Below, one piece after another: positions 30,215 to 32,594 of a stretch of 32,594 nucleotides of DNA. The notes beneath the pieces were generated by a model that was given only the letters and a program-made list of their open reading frames with translations, was not told where the DNA came from and did no database searches. The position numbers and the translations under genes are program-made. Numbering within the stretch: position 1 is the stretch's first letter; each line of letters starts with the position of its first letter. Source of the DNA: an uncultured delta proteobacterium (GTDB taxonomy: Bacteria > Myxococcota_A > Polyangia > Haliangiales > Haliangiaceae); assembly GCA_900696455.1 (NCBI GenBank), contig CAADGB010000239.1, positions 1 through 32,594 on the forward strand, written 5' to 3'.

Positions 30215-31069
30215 TCACCGGCGTCGCCCGGGGCGCGCGCCGAGGCGCACCCGCGGCGTGGCGTCGCGGCGCCGGCGGCCCAGCGTCGCGAGGACCACCA
30301 GCGCCAGCCCCAGGCTGGTGCCCGGCGCGCCGGCCCCGCAGCCGCAGGTCGCGCCGCCTCGCGGGTCGAGATCGAGGAAGCGGTCGTTGGCGTCGACCCG
30401 GGCGGCGTCGACGGTGAAGGGCGCGTCGATCGGCGGCGCGGCGTCGAGGCCGGCGTCGCCGGCGTCGGGCGGCGCGGCGTCGACGCCGGCGTCGCCCGGA
30501 TCCCAGGGCTGGCCGTCGTTGGGCGCGCGCGGGGGCGGCGCCTCGATCCGCCAGTCGACCTCGACGACGTTGACGTCGGCGACCCGGGCCAGGGCCAGGC
30601 CGCCGGGCGGGGCCAGGGCGCTGGTGTCGTCGGCGGGGGCGAACAGGTCGTGCACCGGCTGGGTGATCGCCCCCCACCGCACGCAGTCGTAGCGGGTGGT
30701 CGAGCTGACCAGGCAGAGCTGGCCGGCGGCGGCCGGCAGCGCCGGCACCAGCGCGGCATCGGCGGCGGTCTGGAAGGCGGCCTGGGCCGCCGGGGTCGCG
30801 AACAGCAGGAAGCTGCCGGCGACGAAGCAGGTCGTGCTGGCGAACGGCATCGCGTCGCCGAGCGTGGCGCCGTCGGGGCCGTAGGCCCGCACCACGGTCG
30901 ACGGGAACAGGCAGCCGTCGCCGCTGGCCTCGAGCTCGACGTAGCGCGCCGCCGGATCGCCGGTGGGGCCCGCGGTCACGACCTCCGACAGCCGGAACAC
31001 CGAGACCCCGGCCGCGGCCGCGCGCGGCGCCGCGATCACGGACGCCGCCACGGCCAGTCGCGCGAGCAC
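30215..31069 (-). CDS. Exported protein with MYXO-CTERM-like tail
   Basis: 284 residues from a GTG at 31069. The signal peptide is MLARLAVAASVIAAPRAAAA. The first domain (about 22-170) starts VFRLSEVVTAGPTGD and RYVELEASG and may be lamin-tail-like (weak). An Asp/Ala/Pro stalk (PPDAGDAGLDAAPPIDAP) follows. The C-terminus has ATCGCGAGAPG, a hydrophobic helix (TSLGLALVVLATLG) and RRRR, the three-part layout of MYXO-CTERM sorting tails, so it is probably surface-anchored. A further basic stretch of about 18 residues follows. No TAnnnT box is seen before this start. Confidence 0.72.
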   Translation of the reverse strand: MLARLAVAASVIAAPRAAAAGVSVFRLSEVVTAGPTGDPAARYVELEASGDGCLFPSTVVRAYGPDGATLGDAMPFASTTCFVAGSFLLFATPAAQAAFQTAADAALVPALPAAAGQLCLVSSTTRYDCVRWGAITQPVHDLFAPADDTSALAPPGGLALARVADVNVVEVDWRIEAPPPRAPNDGQPWDPGDAGVDAAPPDAGDAGLDAAPPIDAPFTVDAARVDANDRFLDLDPRGGATCGCGAGAPGTSLGLALVVLATLGRRRRDATPRVRLGARPGRRR

Positions 31070-31378
31070 GGCGCCATCATGGCAGAGCCGGCGCGCGGAT
31101 CGCACGCGCGGGGGTGAGCGTTGCCGCCGCCCCGCCGCCCCCGCCGCCCCCGACCCCGGACGACGTCGCGGCCGGCCGCGGGTGGCGCCGCGGTCACGGC
31201 CGGCGGCCGCGGGTGACGCCGCTGTCGCGGCCGCCGCCCGCCCGCGCGGACCAGCCGGCAAAGCCGGTCAACCTCCAGGCACTTGGGCAACCCTCCGGGT
31301 CGGCGCCGCGTCCTACCCCGAGGCCCGCCGGGTGTGACACAATTGTCAGGCCGGGCGCCGTCCGCGTCCCCGAGGTTC
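31070..31378. other. Non-coding gap between divergent genes
   Basis: 309 bases with no convincing gene. Long open frames here are Arg/Pro-rich by-products of the GC content. The only distinct element is the TGACA/TGTCA palindrome at 31335-31348. Confidence 0.6.
31335..31348 (+). promoter_or_regulatory. TGACA-CAAT-TGTCA palindrome
   Basis: Perfect 5-bp arms around CAAT, 30 bases upstream of the kinase start, in otherwise GC-rich DNA. It contains TTGTCA, close to a -35 box, but no -10 is seen at the right distance. It may be an operator. Confidence 0.35.

Positions 31379-32594
<1,216 letters not shown>

Overview
The window is uniformly very GC-rich. It carries host genes that point to a myxobacterium, most likely of the Haliangium/Kofleria group of Myxococcota (inference). 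The signs are many lipoproteins whose mature part begins with Asp/Ala/Pro-rich low complexity, a MYXO-CTERM-like C-terminal tail, a cytoplasmic Ser/Thr kinase fused to a membrane segment, and GAF-GAF-GGDEF and PilZ signalling proteins. The gene order thrS-infC-rpmI-rplT-pheS-pheT-ihfA is a classic bacterial core cluster.

Left third (about 1-12225): an integrated element that ends at the 3' end of a tRNA-Arg(CCT) gene. From the tRNA inward it has a tyrosine recombinase, a small ribbon-helix-helix-like protein, an excisionase-like HTH protein and a long rightward gene train (2032-10137). A divergent sigma-70-family factor (649-1464) lies at the other side. The train encodes two low-complexity helical proteins, a transglutaminase/cysteine-protease-like gene broken by an in-frame TGA, and a basic membrane protein with an Ala/Glu/Lys coiled coil. 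It continues with a Pro/Tyr-rich protein, a protein with repeated P-x-Y-R motifs and a lytic transglycosylase with a hydrophobic segment at each end. Last come two tandem ExbD/TolR-like membrane-anchored paralogues with a conserved cysteine pair, and an M23 zinc endopeptidase fused to a GIY-YIG nuclease. I see no replication protein, relaxase, terminase, recognisable capsid protein or Walker-A ATPase. The cassette looks like a dedicated envelope/peptidoglycan-penetrating apparatus with its own sigma factor, on an integrative element of unknown type. This is the best candidate for an undescribed system. The left attachment site was not found and may lie outside the window.

Middle (12315-19790): host genes. 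A PilZ-receiver protein diverges from a GAF-GAF-GGDEF diguanylate cyclase. Then come a Cys-rich lipoprotein with PPC-like domains, a MauG/CcpA-type di-haem peroxidase lipoprotein, two related small Cys-rich lipoproteins, surE and tRNA-Pro(GGG).

Right part (19893-32594): ihfA, pheT, pheS, rplT, rpmI, infC and thrS are all on the minus strand. They are followed by a cupredoxin lipoprotein, tRNA-Val(GAC), an ABC1/AarF/UbiB-family kinase-like protein, a WxxGxW-repeat lipoprotein, a MYXO-CTERM-type exported protein, and the 5' part of a Ser/Thr protein kinase that runs off the right edge.

Host genes often have a TAnnnT hexamer only 6-10 nt upstream of the start codon and no ribosome-binding site, which suggests leaderless mRNAs. 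Most genes of the element train have good Shine-Dalgarno sequences. This contrast supports a separate origin and expression mode for the element.
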